From: Bacteroidales bacterium
GTDB taxonomy: Bacteria > Bacteroidota > Bacteroidia > Bacteroidales > UBA7960
DNA: 64,000 nucleotides
Direction of reading: 5' to 3'
Assembly (NCBI GenBank): GCA_007118495.1
Contig: SKRM01000053.1
Span: 1 to 64,000 of the forward strand
The stretch's first letter is position 1. The number at the start of each line of letters is the position of its first letter. Position numbers and translations under genes: made by a program. Of the stretch, positions 8,345-20,369 are shown one piece after another. Below the pieces are notes generated by a model, which was given only the letters and a program-made list of their open reading frames with translations, did no database searches and was not told where the DNA came from.

Positions 8345-11329
8345 ATGTACTTCAACACCCACACATATTACAGTCTGCGCTACGGCACATTATCCCCTGA
8401 GCAACTGGTGAGCCTGGCCCAAAAACACAAGCTGAGGCATCTGGCCCTCACAGACATAAACAACTGCACGGCCATACCCAAATTTGTACAAAGGTGCCGG
8501 GCCAACAATATCCGACCCATAGCCGGGATGGAGTTCCGTCAGGGCAGCCGGCTAATGTACATAGTCCTGGCACGGAACAACGAGGGATTTCACCGCATCA
8601 ACGCTTTTTTAAGCGGCCACCACCTCGACAAAACACCCCTCCCCGACCGTTTCCCTGTTTGTGAACACACCTTTGCTGTTTATCCTTTCTCCCGCCAACA
8701 GCCGATTGAAACACAAGACCATGAATTCACGGGTGTACAGCCACATGAACTTAACCTGCTTGCCACTTCACCCCTTAAACAACACCCTGACAAGTTGATG
8801 GCCTGGCTGCCGGTAAGTTTCGCTGACCCATCAGATCATACACTGCACCTTCACCTGCGTGCCATCGAGCATAATGTATTGCTGAGCCAGTTGCAAGCAG
8901 GACAAACAGGGCGACCGGATGAGGTCATGCAATCCGAAGAACAGATATGGAACAGCTATAAAGGGTTTCCCGAGCTTGTAAGCAACACCCTGAATATCCT
9001 TGAACAGTGTCATATAGACTTTGATTTTCACACCCCAAAAAACAAAAAGACATTCACGGGCGATGCCGGAGGAGATCGGATACTACTCGAAAAACTGGCC
9101 ACAGAGGGCTTAATCAGCCGCTATGGGAAAAATGACAAAAATGCCATGACGCGTATGCACCATGAGCTGGAGATTATACACAAACTTGGGTTTTCTTCTT
9201 ATTTCCTCATTACCTGCGACATCATCCGCTACTCCCTCTCCCGCAAGTTTCATCATGTGGGGCGAGGCAGCGGAGCCAACAGCATCGTAGCCTACTGTCT
9301 CCAGATTACCGATGTCGACCCCATTGAACTGGATCTTTATTTTGAGCGTTTTATCAACCACAAACGAAGCAGTCCGCCAGACTTTGATATTGACTATTGC
9401 TGGAAAGACAGAGACCAGGTTCTTGACTACATCTTCAAGCGCTACGGACAATCACACACCGCTCTGCTGGGAACCATATCCACTTTCCGTTACCGGTCTT
9501 CAATCAGAGAGCTGGCAAAGGTACATGGGCTTCCAAAATATGAAACCGACAAACTTGCCTGGGGAGATACACCAAAAGCCCCAACCGACAAAGTAACTGC
9601 CGGCATACTGGAAATGGCATCGCGACTCAGAAATTATCCCAATCTGCGAAGCATTCATGCAGGTGGGGTGCTGGTGTCTGAACACCCCATCTCTTATTAT
9701 TCACCCATAGATATGCCTCCAAAAGGTCTTCCAACTGTTCAGTGGGATATGTATACGGCTGAAGAGCTGGGGTTCGAAAAAATAGACATTCTAAGCCAAC
9801 GGGGTCTTGGACATATCAGCGACTGCATACGGATTGTACGCGAAAACCACGGCAGGCAAATTGATATCCATCGGGTCAATCAGATCAAAACCGATGCCGG
9901 TGCCAGGGAGTTGCTGCGTTCAGGAGAAACCACAGGTTGCTTTTATGTGGAAAGCCCGGCCATGAGAGGGTTGTTGAAAAAGCTGCGATGTGACCACTAT
10001 ACAGGCCTGGTGGCAGCCAGTTCGATCATACGCCCGGGAGTGTCCAGGTCAGGCATGATGCAGGAGTATATCCGCCGCTTTCACATGCCGCCCCATGAAA
10101 TAACATACCTGCACCCCGTCATGAAAGATCTGCTCAAAGAAACATTCGGCGTTATGGTGTACCAGGAAGATGTGATCAAGGTATGCCACCATTTTGCAGG
10201 GCTCGACCTGGCCGATGCTGATATCCTCAGGCGGGCCATGAGCGGCAAATACAGATCAGCGACCGAGATGCAAAGGCTAAAGCAGCGCTTTTTTGATCAA
10301 TGCCGGGCCAAAGGGCATCCACATCACCTCAGCGGTGAGGTGTGGCGTCAAATAGAATCATTTGCAGGATACTCCTTTTCAAAGGCACACTCAGCCTCTT
10401 TTGCTGTAGAAAGTTTCCAGAGCCTTTACCTGAAAGCCCATTATCCGCTTGAATTCATGACAGCCGTGATCAATAACTTCGGAGGGTTTTACCGCAGCGA
10501 AGTCTACTTTCACGAGGCCCGACGATTCGGGGCACGTATAGAGTTGCCCTGTGTCAATAAAGGTGAATACATGAACCGTATTGAACAACAAAGTATTTAC
10601 ATCGGATTTGTCCATTTACAGGGGCTAAACACCAGGGTAGCAGAAACCCTCGTCAGAGAACGGGCCTTGAATGGTGCATATACCTCACTTGATGACTTTT
10701 TGTCCCGCACTGGCACAAGCCTGAAACAAACCATTATACTGATCCGGGCCGGATCATTCAGGTTTACGGGTGTATCTAAAAACAAATTGCTCTGGTCAGC
10801 TCATCTGCTGGCGGGGGCCGTAGACCAACATGCTCCGTCCCTGTTTGCCGCACCCATTAAAACGTATGACTTACCTGAAGGCGAAACTGCTCATTTGTGT
10901 CATGCATACGATGAAATGGAACTGTTGGGTTTCTGTGTCTCAGTCAGTCCCTTTGAAATGCTTCAAACCAGCTTCAGGGGTGATATCAGGTCTCAAAACA
11001 TGGTGCAGATGAAAGGGAAAATCCTGCGTATGGTGGGATGGTATGTTACCATAAAGCTCACCCGAACCACCAATGGCTCCCTGATGTGTTTTGGCTGTTT
11101 CGTTGACGAAGATGGCCAATTCTTTGACACAGTGCACTTTCCGGAGATTCTTAAACAGTACCCTTTCCGGGGACAGGGCATCTACCTGCTTAAGGGCCGG
11201 GTCACAACAGAGTTCGGACACCCTTCTCTTACTGTAGAAAAAATGGCGAAATTACCCCTGCGGGGTGACCCCAGAAACTTTCACGGCAATCAGCCTAGGC
11301 TTGAGCTGTCGGGCCACCAAGATTCATAG
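8345..11329 (+). CDS. DnaE-like DNA polymerase III alpha subunit (error-prone type, 994 aa)
   Basis: N-terminal PHP-like domain, GRGSGANSIVAYCLQITDVDPIELDLYFERFINHKRSSPPDFDIDYCWKDRDQV, GYSFSKAHSASFA, C-terminal OB region. Confidence 0.9.
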   Translation: MYFNTHTYYSLRYGTLSPEQLVSLAQKHKLRHLALTDINNCTAIPKFVQRCRANNIRPIAGMEFRQGSRLMYIVLARNNEGFHRINAFLSGHHLDKTPLPDRFPVCEHTFAVYPFSRQQPIETQDHEFTGVQPHELNLLATSPLKQHPDKLMAWLPVSFADPSDHTLHLHLRAIEHNVLLSQLQAGQTGRPDEVMQSEEQIWNSYKGFPELVSNTLNILEQCHIDFDFHTPKNKKTFTGDAGGDRILLEKLATEGLISRYGKNDKNAMTRMHHELEIIHKLGFSSYFLITCDIIRYSLSRKFHHVGRGSGANSIVAYCLQITDVDPIELDLYFERFINHKRSSPPDFDIDYCWKDRDQVLDYIFKRYGQSHTALLGTISTFRYRSSIRELAKVHGLPKYETDKLAWGDTPKAPTDKVTAGILEMASRLRNYPNLRSIHAGGVLVSEHPISYYSPIDMPPKGLPTVQWDMYTAEELGFEKIDILSQRGLGHISDCIRIVRENHGRQIDIHRVNQIKTDAGARELLRSGETTGCFYVESPAMRGLLKKLRCDHYTGLVAASSIIRPGVSRSGMMQEYIRRFHMPPHEITYLHPVMKDLLKETFGVMVYQEDVIKVCHHFAGLDLADADILRRAMSGKYRSATEMQRLKQRFFDQCRAKGHPHHLSGEVWRQIESFAGYSFSKAHSASFAVESFQSLYLKAHYPLEFMTAVINNFGGFYRSEVYFHEARRFGARIELPCVNKGEYMNRIEQQSIYIGFVHLQGLNTRVAETLVRERALNGAYTSLDDFLSRTGTSLKQTIILIRAGSFRFTGVSKNKLLWSAHLLAGAVDQHAPSLFAAPIKTYDLPEGETAHLCHAYDEMELLGFCVSVSPFEMLQTSFRGDIRSQNMVQMKGKILRMVGWYVTIKLTRTTNGSLMCFGCFVDEDGQFFDTVHFPEILKQYPFRGQGIYLLKGRVTTEFGHPSLTVEKMAKLPLRGDPRNFHGNQPRLELSGHQDS

Positions 11330-11609
11330 GCAAACCAGGGCCTTCTATGTCTTTGATGGGTCCATGTACCGACTCAAACTTTGAGATATTGTCCTTTAAA
11401 GCCTTCATAAGGCGCTTGGCGTGTTGGGGTGTAAGAATGACCCTTGATTTTACCTTCGCCTTGGGCACACCTGGCATGAGTCTGATAAAGTCAACTACAA
11501 ACTCAGTGTGTGAGTGGGTGATGATGGCCAGATTGGAATAAACCCCATCGGCCACCTCTTCACCCAGTTCAATATTAATCTGCTTGTCTGTTCTTTGTTG
11601 ATCAGCCAT
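11295..11609 (-). CDS. DUF3467 family protein
   Basis: INIELGEEVADGVYSNLAIITHSHTEFVVDFIRLMPGVPKAKVKSRVILTPQHAKRLMKAL; follows rpoC. Confidence 0.88.
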   Translation of the reverse strand: MADQQRTDKQINIELGEEVADGVYSNLAIITHSHTEFVVDFIRLMPGVPKAKVKSRVILTPQHAKRLMKALKDNISKFESVHGPIKDIEGPGLPMNLGGPTAQA

Positions 11610-11618
11610 AGTTTCGGT

Positions 11619-14600
11619 TTATGATTTCTCTTGTTCAGCTTCAACTTTGTTTTTGGAGGCCATCAGCAAATTGTATTCCTCCATCGAGCCCACAATGATA
11701 TTGTCATATTCACGCAAACCTGTACCAGCAGGAATAAGATGACCAACAATTACATTTTCTTTCAGGCCATTGAGTCCATCTGTTTTAGCGTTAATGGCCG
11801 CGTCTGTAAGCACCTTGGTTGTTTCCTGGAAAGAAGCTGCAGAAATAAAGCTTTTCGTTTGCAGCGAAGCTTTGGTAATACCCTGCAATTGCTGGCGGGC
11901 TGTTGCTCCGTTGGCATCGCGGGCCGTAACAAGTTTTTTATCCTTGCGCTTTAACAGTGAATTTTCATCACGAAGTTTACGTGCAGAGATAATCTGTCCT
12001 GGTTTCAACATTGAATCACCGTGATCTTCAACAACTTTTTTACCAAAAATCTCATCATTGACATCCATGAATTCAATCTTATTCACGATCTCGTTCTCGA
12101 GGAAGCGGGTGTCACCCGGATCTTCGATGGTTACCTTACGCATCATCTGGCGAACAATGATCTCAAAATGTTTGTCATTGATCTTTACCCCCTGCATACG
12201 GTAAACTTCCTGTACTTCATTCACAATGTACTCCTGAACAGCAGTGGGGCCCTTAATGGCCAGGATATCAGCCGGAGTAACCGGACCGTCTGATAATGGT
12301 GTTCCTGCCTTGACAAAGTCATTCTCCTGTGCCAGAATTTGTTTTGTAAGCGGCACCAGATAGCGTTTTTCATCTCCTGTTTTTGAAGTAATGATTACTT
12401 CTCTGTTACCCCTCTTGATCTTCTTGCCAAATGAAACCACGCCGTCAATCTCAGAAACAACAGCAGGGTCAGAAGGGTTACGTGCCTCGAACAATTCGGT
12501 AATCCTGGGCAAACCACCTGTGATGTCACCTGACTTACCAATGGCTCTTGGTATCTTGGCAATAATGGTACCAGGTTTAACATCCTTACTTTCAGACATC
12601 ACTACATGGGCTCCAACAGGCATATCATATACGCGGAGTATTTCACCCTCACTATCTACTATACTTACAGAAGGATTGCGGGTCTTATCTTTTGATTCAA
12701 CAATAACCTTTTCAAAATAACCCGTCTGTTCATCTGAATCAGTCCGGTAAGTGACTCCCTCAACCATATTGTTAAAAATAACCTTACCCTGCTTATCAGA
12801 AATAATAACAGCGTTGTAAGGATCCCATTCACAGATAAGGTCACCAGTTTTCACCTCCTGGCCATTCTTGAAGTACAGATATGCACCATAGGGAATGTTC
12901 TGACTTGTCAGAACCATCTGGGTGTTCTTGTCAATGATTCGCATCTCAGCTGAACGTCCGATCACCACATGATAGTTACGTCCATCATCACTGGTATAAG
13001 GTACAGAACGCAATTCGTCGATTTCAAGCACCCCTCCATATTTTGCGTTGATCTTTGAAGCAGTTGCAATGTTTGAAGCTGTACCACCCACGTGGAAGGT
13101 ACGCAATGTCAGCTGTGTACCAGGCTCCCCAATAGACTGGGCTGCGATAACACCGACAGCTTCACCCTTTTGAACCATCCGGCCAGAGGCCAGGTTACGG
13201 CCATAGCATTTGGCACAAACACCCACCTTTGATTCGCAGGTGAGTACCGACCTGATCTCTACTGCCTCAATGGGTGAATTCTCAATGACTTCACAGATCT
13301 CTTCGGTCAGCTCTTCTCCTGCCATAACGATTAATTCACCGCTTGTCGGATGATAAATATCGTGCAGGGTATTACGACCAAGTATCCTGTCATAAAGGGT
13401 TTCAACCGTTTCTTCATTATTCTTTAGGGCTGTAGCAGTCAGACCCCTGAGCGTACCACAATCTGTTTCGTTTATGATCACATCCTGCGCCACATCCACC
13501 AGACGGCGGGTAAGGTAACCGGCATCGGCTGTCTTAAGTGCCGTATCCGCAAGACCTTTACGTGCACCGTGGGTAGAAATAAAGTACTCAAGTACCGAGA
13601 GTCCCTCCTTAAAGTTAGACAAAATGGGGTTCTCAATAATCTCACCACCTTTTGCTCCTGATTTCTGAGGCTTGGCCATCAGACCACGCATACCAGAAAG
13701 CTGCCTGATCTGTTCCTTTGAACCCCTCGCACCTGAGTCGAGCATCATGTACACAGGGTTGAACCCCTGGTTATCGGCCGTGGTTCTGTCAATCAGAACT
13801 TTTGTAAGTTTGGCATTGGTATGTGTCCAGATATCAATAATCTGGTTATATCTCTCATTATTGGTAATGAAACCCATGCTGTAGTTGGCACGTACTTCTT
13901 CAACCTGATCGTCGGCCTGATTGATAAGTATTTGCTTTTCTTCCGGAACAATGATGTCACCCAGGTTAAAGGAAAGTCCACCCCTGAATGCCATATTAAA
14001 GCCAAGATCCTTGATATCATCAAGAAATTGTGAAGTCCGCGAAATACCGGTTTCTTTCATTATGCCACCAATCACATCCCTCAATGCCTTTTTGGTCAGC
14101 AACTGGTTTGTGTACCCATATTCTACAGGCACAACCTGGTTGAAAAGAACCCGACCGACTGTGGTTTCAATCAAGCGATGTATAATTTCACCCTTTTCCT
14201 TTACAGGAACACGGACATTGACAATGGCGTGCAAATCAGCGGCACCCTCATTGTGGGCAATGATCACTTCTTCAGGGCCGTAAAATGTCAGGCCTTCACC
14301 TTTCACCGGAAATTCAGGTGTGCTCTTCCTGGCCTTTGTCATGTAGTACAGACCAAGAACCATGTCTTGTGAAGGAACGGCAATAGGCGCACCATTGGCG
14401 GGGTTCAGAATATTATGTGAAGCCAGCATCAGAAGCTGGGCCTCTAAAATGGCTGCGTTACCAAGCGGGAGGTGAACAGCCATCTGGTCACCATCAAAGT
14501 CGGCGTTAAAGGCTGTACAAACCAATGGGTGAAGCTGGATGGCCTTACCTTCAATAAGCTTGGGCTGGAATGCCTGGATACCCAGACGGTGAAGTGTAGG

Positions 14601-15917
14601 AGCACGGTTCAGCAACACAGGATGTCCTTTCAACACGTTTTCAAGAATATCCCATACTACCGGGTCTTTCCGGTCAACGATCTTTTTAGCTGATTTTACC
14701 GTTTTAACAATTCCCCTCTCCAGCATCTTTCTGATAATAAACGGCTTAAACAACTCTGAAGCCATCTCTTTCGGAATACCACACTCATGGAGTTTTAATT
14801 CAGGGCCAACCACAATGACCGAACGTGCAGAATAGTCAACACGTTTACCCAGCAAGTTCTGACGAAAACGTCCCTGCTTACCTTTAAGGCTGTCTGAAAG
14901 TGATTTAAGGGGTCTGTTTGACTCGGTTTTAACCGCATTGGTTTTCCTGGAGTTATCAAACAGTGAATCCACAGCTTCCTGCAACATCCTTTTCTCGTTT
15001 CTGAGAATCACATCGGGTGCCTTGATCTCAATCAGGCGCTTCAAACGGTTGTTGCGGATAATAACGCGACGATACAGGTCATTTAAATCACTGGTGGCAA
15101 AGCGACCGCCATCAAGGGGAACAAGTGGCCTGAGCTCAGGTGGAATAACCGGCACCACGTCAACGATCATCCATTCAGGCTTATTCTCTATGGTTTTTTG
15201 GGCATCTCTGAATGCCTCAACCACCTGAAGGCGTTTTAATGCATCTGCCTTGCGCTGCTGAGATGTTTCTGTGTTGGCTTTATGCCTGAGGTCGTACGAC
15301 AGTTGATCAAGATCCAGTCTTGCCAGCAAATCTTTGAGGGCCTCGGCTCCCATCCTGGCAATGAATTTATTGGGGTCATCATCTTCAAGCATTTGATTTT
15401 CAATCGGCAGAGATTCCAGTACATTAAAATACTCCTCTTCTGTAAGAAAATCCATAAAATTCAGCTCGTCAGATTTTGCGCCTGGATTAATGACCACATA
15501 ACGCTCGTAATAGATAACCTGATCAAGCTTTTTTGACGGCAAACCCAGCAGGTAGCCAATCTTGTTGGGCAGTGTGCGGAAAAACCAGATATGCGCAACG
15601 GGTACAACAAGCTTGATGTGTCCCATTCTTTCGCGACGTACTTTTTTTTCTGTCACTTCTACACCGCAACGGTCACACACAATCCCTTTGTATCTGATTC
15701 TCTTGTATTTACCGCAATGGCATTCCCAATCTTTCACCGGGCCAAAAATCCGTTCACAAAAAAGCCCGTCCCTTTCAGGCTTGTAGGTACGGTAGTTAAT
15801 GGTTTCTGGCTTCAAAACCTCTCCATGTGATCTTTCCAGGACAGATTCCGGAGAAGCAAGACTGATTGTGATGCTGGAGAAATTGCTTTTGACGTTGGAT
15901 TCTTTTCTGAAAGCCAT
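11619..15917 (-). CDS. rpoC: DNA-directed RNA polymerase subunit beta'
   Basis: [15 protein letters not shown], zinc motif [20 protein letters not shown]; start set at [24 protein letters not shown] rather than the longer ORF. Confidence 0.98.
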   Translation of the reverse strand: MAFRKESNVKSNFSSITISLASPESVLERSHGEVLKPETINYRTYKPERDGLFCERIFGPVKDWECHCGKYKRIRYKGIVCDRCGVEVTEKKVRRERMGHIKLVVPVAHIWFFRTLPNKIGYLLGLPSKKLDQVIYYERYVVINPGAKSDELNFMDFLTEEEYFNVLESLPIENQMLEDDDPNKFIARMGAEALKDLLARLDLDQLSYDLRHKANTETSQQRKADALKRLQVVEAFRDAQKTIENKPEWMIVDVVPVIPPELRPLVPLDGGRFATSDLNDLYRRVIIRNNRLKRLIEIKAPDVILRNEKRMLQEAVDSLFDNSRKTNAVKTESNRPLKSLSDSLKGKQGRFRQNLLGKRVDYSARSVIVVGPELKLHECGIPKEMASELFKPFIIRKMLERGIVKTVKSAKKIVDRKDPVVWDILENVLKGHPVLLNRAPTLHRLGIQAFQPKLIEGKAIQLHPLVCTAFNADFDGDQMAVHLPLGNAAILEAQLLMLASHNILNPANGAPIAVPSQDMVLGLYYMTKARKSTPEFPVKGEGLTFYGPEEVIIAHNEGAADLHAIVNVRVPVKEKGEIIHRLIETTVGRVLFNQVVPVEYGYTNQLLTKKALRDVIGGIMKETGISRTSQFLDDIKDLGFNMAFRGGLSFNLGDIIVPEEKQILINQADDQVEEVRANYSMGFITNNERYNQIIDIWTHTNAKLTKVLIDRTTADNQGFNPVYMMLDSGARGSKEQIRQLSGMRGLMAKPQKSGAKGGEIIENPILSNFKEGLSVLEYFISTHGARKGLADTALKTADAGYLTRRLVDVAQDVIINETDCGTLRGLTATALKNNEETVETLYDRILGRNTLHDIYHPTSGELIVMAGEELTEEICEVIENSPIEAVEIRSVLTCESKVGVCAKCYGRNLASGRMVQKGEAVGVIAAQSIGEPGTQLTLRTFHVGGTASNIATASKINAKYGGVLEIDELRSVPYTSDDGRNYHVVIGRSAEMRIIDKNTQMVLTSQNIPYGAYLYFKNGQEVKTGDLICEWDPYNAVIISDKQGKVIFNNMVEGVTYRTDSDEQTGYFEKVIVESKDKTRNPSVSIVDSEGEILRVYDMPVGAHVVMSESKDVKPGTIIAKIPRAIGKSGDITGGLPRITELFEARNPSDPAVVSEIDGVVSFGKKIKRGNREVIITSKTGDEKRYLVPLTKQILAQENDFVKAGTPLSDGPVTPADILAIKGPTAVQEYIVNEVQEVYRMQGVKINDKHFEIIVRQMMRKVTIEDPGDTRFLENEIVNKIEFMDVNDEIFGKKVVEDHGDSMLKPGQIISARKLRDENSLLKRKDKKLVTARDANGATARQQLQGITKASLQTKSFISAASFQETTKVLTDAAINAKTDGLNGLKENVIVGHLIPAGTGLREYDNIIVGSMEEYNLLMASKNKVEAEQEKS

Positions 15918-15989
15918 ATATGTTTTTTTGTTTATGACGAAAACTAAGATGTTGATCAATGAGGCTGGCCAGCAAGGCAATGATGCCTG

Positions 15990-18900
15990 CTAGTCGAACC
16001 TGATATTAAGGCCCAGGCCTCTGAGTTCATGGACCAGTACATTGAATGATTCCGGTACTCCGGGAATTGGCATGTTATCGCCCTTAACAAGACATTCATA
16101 GGTCTTGGCGCGGCCAATCACATCATCAGATTTAACGGTGAGGATCTCTTGCAGGATATTGGCTGCCCCAAAGGCCTCCAATGCCCAAACTTCCATCTCA
16201 CCAAAACGCTGTCCACCGAATTGTGCCTTACCACCAAGTGGTTGCTGGGTGATAAGTGAATAAGGACCAATTGACCTTGCATGCATTTTGTCATCAACCA
16301 TATGCCCAAGCTTGAGCATATATATAACTCCAACTGTTGCAGGCTGATCAAAACGTTCTCCTGTTCCACCGTCATACAGGTACACCTTACCGTTTTCAGG
16401 CAAGCCTGCCTTGGCAAGATATCCATTGATCTCATCAACATGGGCACCGTCAAAGATGGGACTTGCAAATGTCATCCCAAGCTTTTCTCCGGCCCATCCA
16501 AGAACAGTTTCGTAGATCTGTCCCAGGTTCATCCTTGAGGGTACACCCAAGGGGTTAAGTACAATATCAACCGGCGTTCCATCTTCAAGGAATGGCATGT
16601 CTTCTTCTCTGACTATCCTGGCAACAATACCCTTGTTACCATGACGTCCCGCCATTTTATCACCAACCTTTAGCTTACGTTTTTTGGCCAGATAAACCTT
16701 TGCCAACTGGACGATGCCAGCAGGAAGTTCATCACCAACTGTAGCTGTGAACTTTTTGCGGTTGTAGTTTCCGAGTAAATCCTTGTACTGAATGGAGTAG
16801 TTGTGCAACAGGGTCTTGATCAGGTCGTTCTTTGACTTATCAGTGGTCCAGTTATTGGGATTGATTGTTGCATAATCCAATCCATGAAGAATCTTTTGGG
16901 TAAATTTGGTCCCCTTCGGAACCACACTCTCTTTCAGGCTGTTGCTAACACCCTGGGAGGTTTTACCTGATACCAGGATAATGAGTTTGTCAACCACCTT
17001 ATTGCGCAATTCAGCGGCCTGGTGGTTGAATTCCTCATCCAGTTTTTCAAGGTATGCCTTTTCTCTGGTTTTGGCTTTGCGGTCTTTAATTATTCTTGAG
17101 AATAACTTTTTGTCAATGATAACCCCCTTGGTTGCAGGTGGGGCTTTCAATGAAGCATCTTTCACATCACCGGCTTTATCACCAAAAATTGCGCGAAGCA
17201 GTTTTTCTTCAGGTGTGGGGTCGGTCTCACCTTTCGGGGTGATCTTACCTATAAGGATATCTCCTTCATTAACCTCGGCTCCAATACGGATCAGACCGTT
17301 TTCATCAAGGTCTTTGATAGCTTCTGAACTGACATTTGGAATGTCACTTGTAAGCTCTTCTGCTCCCCTCTTGGTATCCCGCACATCCAATGAAAATTCC
17401 TCAATATGAATGGAGGTGAAAATATCATCGCGGACAATTTTTTCAGATACAACAATAGCATCCTCAAAATTATACCCTTTCCAGGGCATGAAAGCAACCT
17501 TCAGGTTACGTCCAAGGGCTAATTCACCATTCTTGGTCGCATAACCTTCACATAACAACTGACCCCTCGATACCGTTTGCCCTTTTTTAACAATAGGTTT
17601 TAAGTTCAGACAGGTATTCTGGTTTGTTTTGGCAAACTTGGTTAAATGATAAACCCTCACATCATCTTCAAAACTAACCAGGCGTTCATCTTCTGTGCGT
17701 GTATAGCGTATCACAATCTCATTGGCATCTACATGCTCAACTACTCCATCGCCTTCTGCATGAAGCAGAACGCGGCTGTCATTAGCAACGCGCCTTTCAA
17801 GACCCGTGCCAACAATGGGTGCCTCAGGGTTGATTAGCGGAACCGCCTGACGCATCATATTACTTCCCATGAGTGCCCTGTTTGCATCATCATGCTCGAG
17901 AAATGGGATCAGTGAAGCAGCGATGGATGCAATTTGGTTAGGTCCAACATCCATCAGTTTGATATTCTCAGGTTCAACGATTGGGTAATCGGCCTGGAAT
18001 CTCACTTTGATTCGTTCTTCTTTAAAAGTACCATCGGGATTAAGTTCCACGTTGGCCTGGCTTATAATTTCGGTTTCTTCTTCTTCAGCCGAAAGATATA
18101 CAGGGGGCTCACTAAATTTCACCCTACCCTCATTCACCTTAAAATAAGGCGTTTCTATAAATCCAAGTTCATTCACTTTGGCATATACACAAAGTGATGA
18201 GATCAGACCAATGTTCGGACCTTCAGGTGTTTCTATGGTACAAAGGCGTCCGTAGTGGGTAAAGTGAACGTCCCTGACCTCAAATCCGGCACGCTCTCTT
18301 GATAAACCACCAGGTCCAAGTGCTGACATTCTGCGTTTATGGGTAATTTCAGCCAGCGGATTGGTCTGGTCCATAAACTGGGATAGCTGGTTGGTGCCAA
18401 AAAATGAATTGATAACAGATGAAAGGGTTTTGGCATTAATCAGGTCAGTTGGTGCAAACACCTCATTGTCACGAACGTTCATACGCTCACGAATGGTTCT
18501 CGCCATCCTGGCCAGACCAACTCCAAACTGGGCATACAATTGTTCTCCAACTGTACGCACCCTTCTGTTACTTAAGTGGTCAATATCATCAACATCTGCC
18601 TTGGCATTAACCAGTTCAATCAGATACTTGACAATGCAGATCATATCCTCACGGGTAAGAACCCTGACATCCATGGGGGTATTCAGGTTCAGCTTCTTGT
18701 TGATACGGTAACGACCAACATCACCCAAGTCATATCGCTTATCTGAGAAGAAGAGCTTTTCAATCATGCTTCTTGCTGTCTCATCATCGGGTGGATCTGC
18801 ATTTCTCAAAAGACGGTAAATAAATTCTACGGCCTCTTTTTCAGAGTTGGTGGTATCTTTCTGCAGGGTATTGTAAACCAATGCATAATCGTTTACATTC

Positions 18901-19802
18901 ACTCCCTCACGGTGCAGGATTATTGTTTTTACGCCAGCTTCAATAATCTGGTCGATATGTTCATTCTCCAGCACAGTTTCACGGTCGATAATCACTTCGG
19001 TACGCTCAATGGACACTACCTCACCGGTATCCTCGTCCACAAAGTCTTCAACCCATGATCTTAAGACGCGGGCAGCCAATTTCCTGCCCACATATTTTTT
19101 CAGACCGGTTTTTGTAACCTTTACCTCATCTGCAAGGTTGAAAATTTCAAGTATGTCCTTGTCGCTCTCGTAGCCAATAGCCCTGAGCAATGTGGTAACA
19201 GGAAGTTTTTTCTTACGGTCAATGTATGCATACATGACCGAATTGATATCTGTGGCAAATTCAATCCATGATCCCTTAAACGGGATGATACGCGCGCTAT
19301 AAAGCTGGGTACCGTTGGCGTGCACACTGGTGCCAAAAAACACACCGGGCGAACGGTGAAGCTGAGAAACAACAACCCTTTCAGCTCCATTAATAAGGAA
19401 TGTACCCCTGGGGGTCATGTATGGGATCGTCCCCAGATAAACGTCCTGAATGATGGTCTCAAAATCCTCATGCTCAGGGTCGGTACAGTAAAGTTTAAGC
19501 TTGGCCTTCAGCGGTACGCTGTAGGTCAGGCCTCTTTCTATACATTCCTGAATAGAATATTTGGGAGGATCTATGAAATAATCCAGAAACTCAAGGACAA
19601 AATTGTTCCGTGCATCTGAAATTGGGAAATTCTCACTGAACACCTTGAATAATCCCTCATTTTTCCTGTTTTCAGGAGTGGTCTCTAGCTGGAAAAAGTC
19701 CTGGAAGGACTTTATCTGGATTTCTAGGAAGTCGGGATAGTCAAAATGGGTAGTTACAGTTCCGAAATTTACCCTTTCTGCTGTGTTGATTTTTGCTGCC
19801 AA
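15990..19802 (-). CDS. rpoB: DNA-directed RNA polymerase subunit beta
   Basis: 1270 aa; [47 protein letters not shown]. Confidence 0.98.
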   Translation of the reverse strand: MAAKINTAERVNFGTVTTHFDYPDFLEIQIKSFQDFFQLETTPENRKNEGLFKVFSENFPISDARNNFVLEFLDYFIDPPKYSIQECIERGLTYSVPLKAKLKLYCTDPEHEDFETIIQDVYLGTIPYMTPRGTFLINGAERVVVSQLHRSPGVFFGTSVHANGTQLYSARIIPFKGSWIEFATDINSVMYAYIDRKKKLPVTTLLRAIGYESDKDILEIFNLADEVKVTKTGLKKYVGRKLAARVLRSWVEDFVDEDTGEVVSIERTEVIIDRETVLENEHIDQIIEAGVKTIILHREGVNVNDYALVYNTLQKDTTNSEKEAVEFIYRLLRNADPPDDETARSMIEKLFFSDKRYDLGDVGRYRINKKLNLNTPMDVRVLTREDMICIVKYLIELVNAKADVDDIDHLSNRRVRTVGEQLYAQFGVGLARMARTIRERMNVRDNEVFAPTDLINAKTLSSVINSFFGTNQLSQFMDQTNPLAEITHKRRMSALGPGGLSRERAGFEVRDVHFTHYGRLCTIETPEGPNIGLISSLCVYAKVNELGFIETPYFKVNEGRVKFSEPPVYLSAEEEETEIISQANVELNPDGTFKEERIKVRFQADYPIVEPENIKLMDVGPNQIASIAASLIPFLEHDDANRALMGSNMMRQAVPLINPEAPIVGTGLERRVANDSRVLLHAEGDGVVEHVDANEIVIRYTRTEDERLVSFEDDVRVYHLTKFAKTNQNTCLNLKPIVKKGQTVSRGQLLCEGYATKNGELALGRNLKVAFMPWKGYNFEDAIVVSEKIVRDDIFTSIHIEEFSLDVRDTKRGAEELTSDIPNVSSEAIKDLDENGLIRIGAEVNEGDILIGKITPKGETDPTPEEKLLRAIFGDKAGDVKDASLKAPPATKGVIIDKKLFSRIIKDRKAKTREKAYLEKLDEEFNHQAAELRNKVVDKLIILVSGKTSQGVSNSLKESVVPKGTKFTQKILHGLDYATINPNNWTTDKSKNDLIKTLLHNYSIQYKDLLGNYNRKKFTATVGDELPAGIVQLAKVYLAKKRKLKVGDKMAGRHGNKGIVARIVREEDMPFLEDGTPVDIVLNPLGVPSRMNLGQIYETVLGWAGEKLGMTFASPIFDGAHVDEINGYLAKAGLPENGKVYLYDGGTGERFDQPATVGVIYMLKLGHMVDDKMHARSIGPYSLITQQPLGGKAQFGGQRFGEMEVWALEAFGAANILQEILTVKSDDVIGRAKTYECLVKGDNMPIPGVPESFNVLVHELRGLGLNIRFD

Positions 19803-19861
19803 GGTTCGATGGTTTGAAGTTACTAAAAAGCTTAAATAGAAGAATCAGAATAAACAGCAAT

Positions 19862-19912
19862 AAAGATCAGACTTCCACCTTGATAAAATCACGGGGCAGA
19901 AGTCTAATCTTT
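19862..19912 (-). promoter_or_regulatory. Intergenic stem-loop between rplL and rpoB
   Basis: Arms AAAGATCAGACTTC (19862-19875) and GAAGTCTAATCTTT (19899-19912); fully paired with one G-U in the minus-strand transcript. Confidence 0.7.
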
Positions 19913-19933
19913 TATCTTCTGTGATCAACAGGT

Positions 19934-20311
19934 TTACTTAACCTCAACCTCTGCACCTGCCTCTTCAAGTTGCTTTTTCAGCGATTCTGCTTCGTCTTTG
20001 GTGACTCCTTCCTTGATGGCTTTAGGTGCACCGTCAACTAACTCTTTTGATTCTTTCAGACCAAGGCTGGTAAGTTCTTTTACAAGCTTAACAACTGCCA
20101 GTTTAGATGGACCAGCGGCCTTAAGAACTACGTCAAATTGTGTTTTTTCTTCAGCGGCTTCGCCTGCGTCACCAGCTGCTGCAGCAACGGCAATGGGAGC
20201 AGCAGCTGCGGGCTCAATACCATATTCTTCTTTTAAAATTGTTGCCAACTCATTAACCTCTTTAACTGTAAGATTAACTAATTGTTCTGCAAAAGCTTTC
20301 AAATCTGCCAT
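19934..20311 (-). CDS. rplL: 50S ribosomal protein L7/L12
   Basis: [47 protein letters not shown]. Confidence 0.98.
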   Translation of the reverse strand: MADLKAFAEQLVNLTVKEVNELATILKEEYGIEPAAAAPIAVAAAAGDAGEAAEEKTQFDVVLKAAGPSKLAVVKLVKELTSLGLKESKELVDGAPKAIKEGVTKDEAESLKKQLEEAGAEVEVK

Positions 20312-20369
20312 TTTTCCTATTGTTTTAATTGGGTTTTACTTTTCAATAATTGTTTGTGTGTTCGATACT

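Noticed and set aside
8070-8364. Minus-strand ORFs 8070-8306 and 8140-8364 across the palindrome array
   Set aside because: Low-complexity translations (repeated RSGGYARRC, HCVPLF, FAASLL) arise because GC-rich palindromes lack stop codons; no plausible protein features.
15918-15980. N-terminal extension of rpoC ([21 protein letters not shown])
   Set aside because: The canonical start MAFRKESN fits at 15917; the extension is just open frame upstream.
12021-19619. Many plus-strand ORFs antisense to rpoC and rpoB
   Set aside because: They lie wholly inside well-supported essential genes and have no recognisable domains; typical shadow ORFs.
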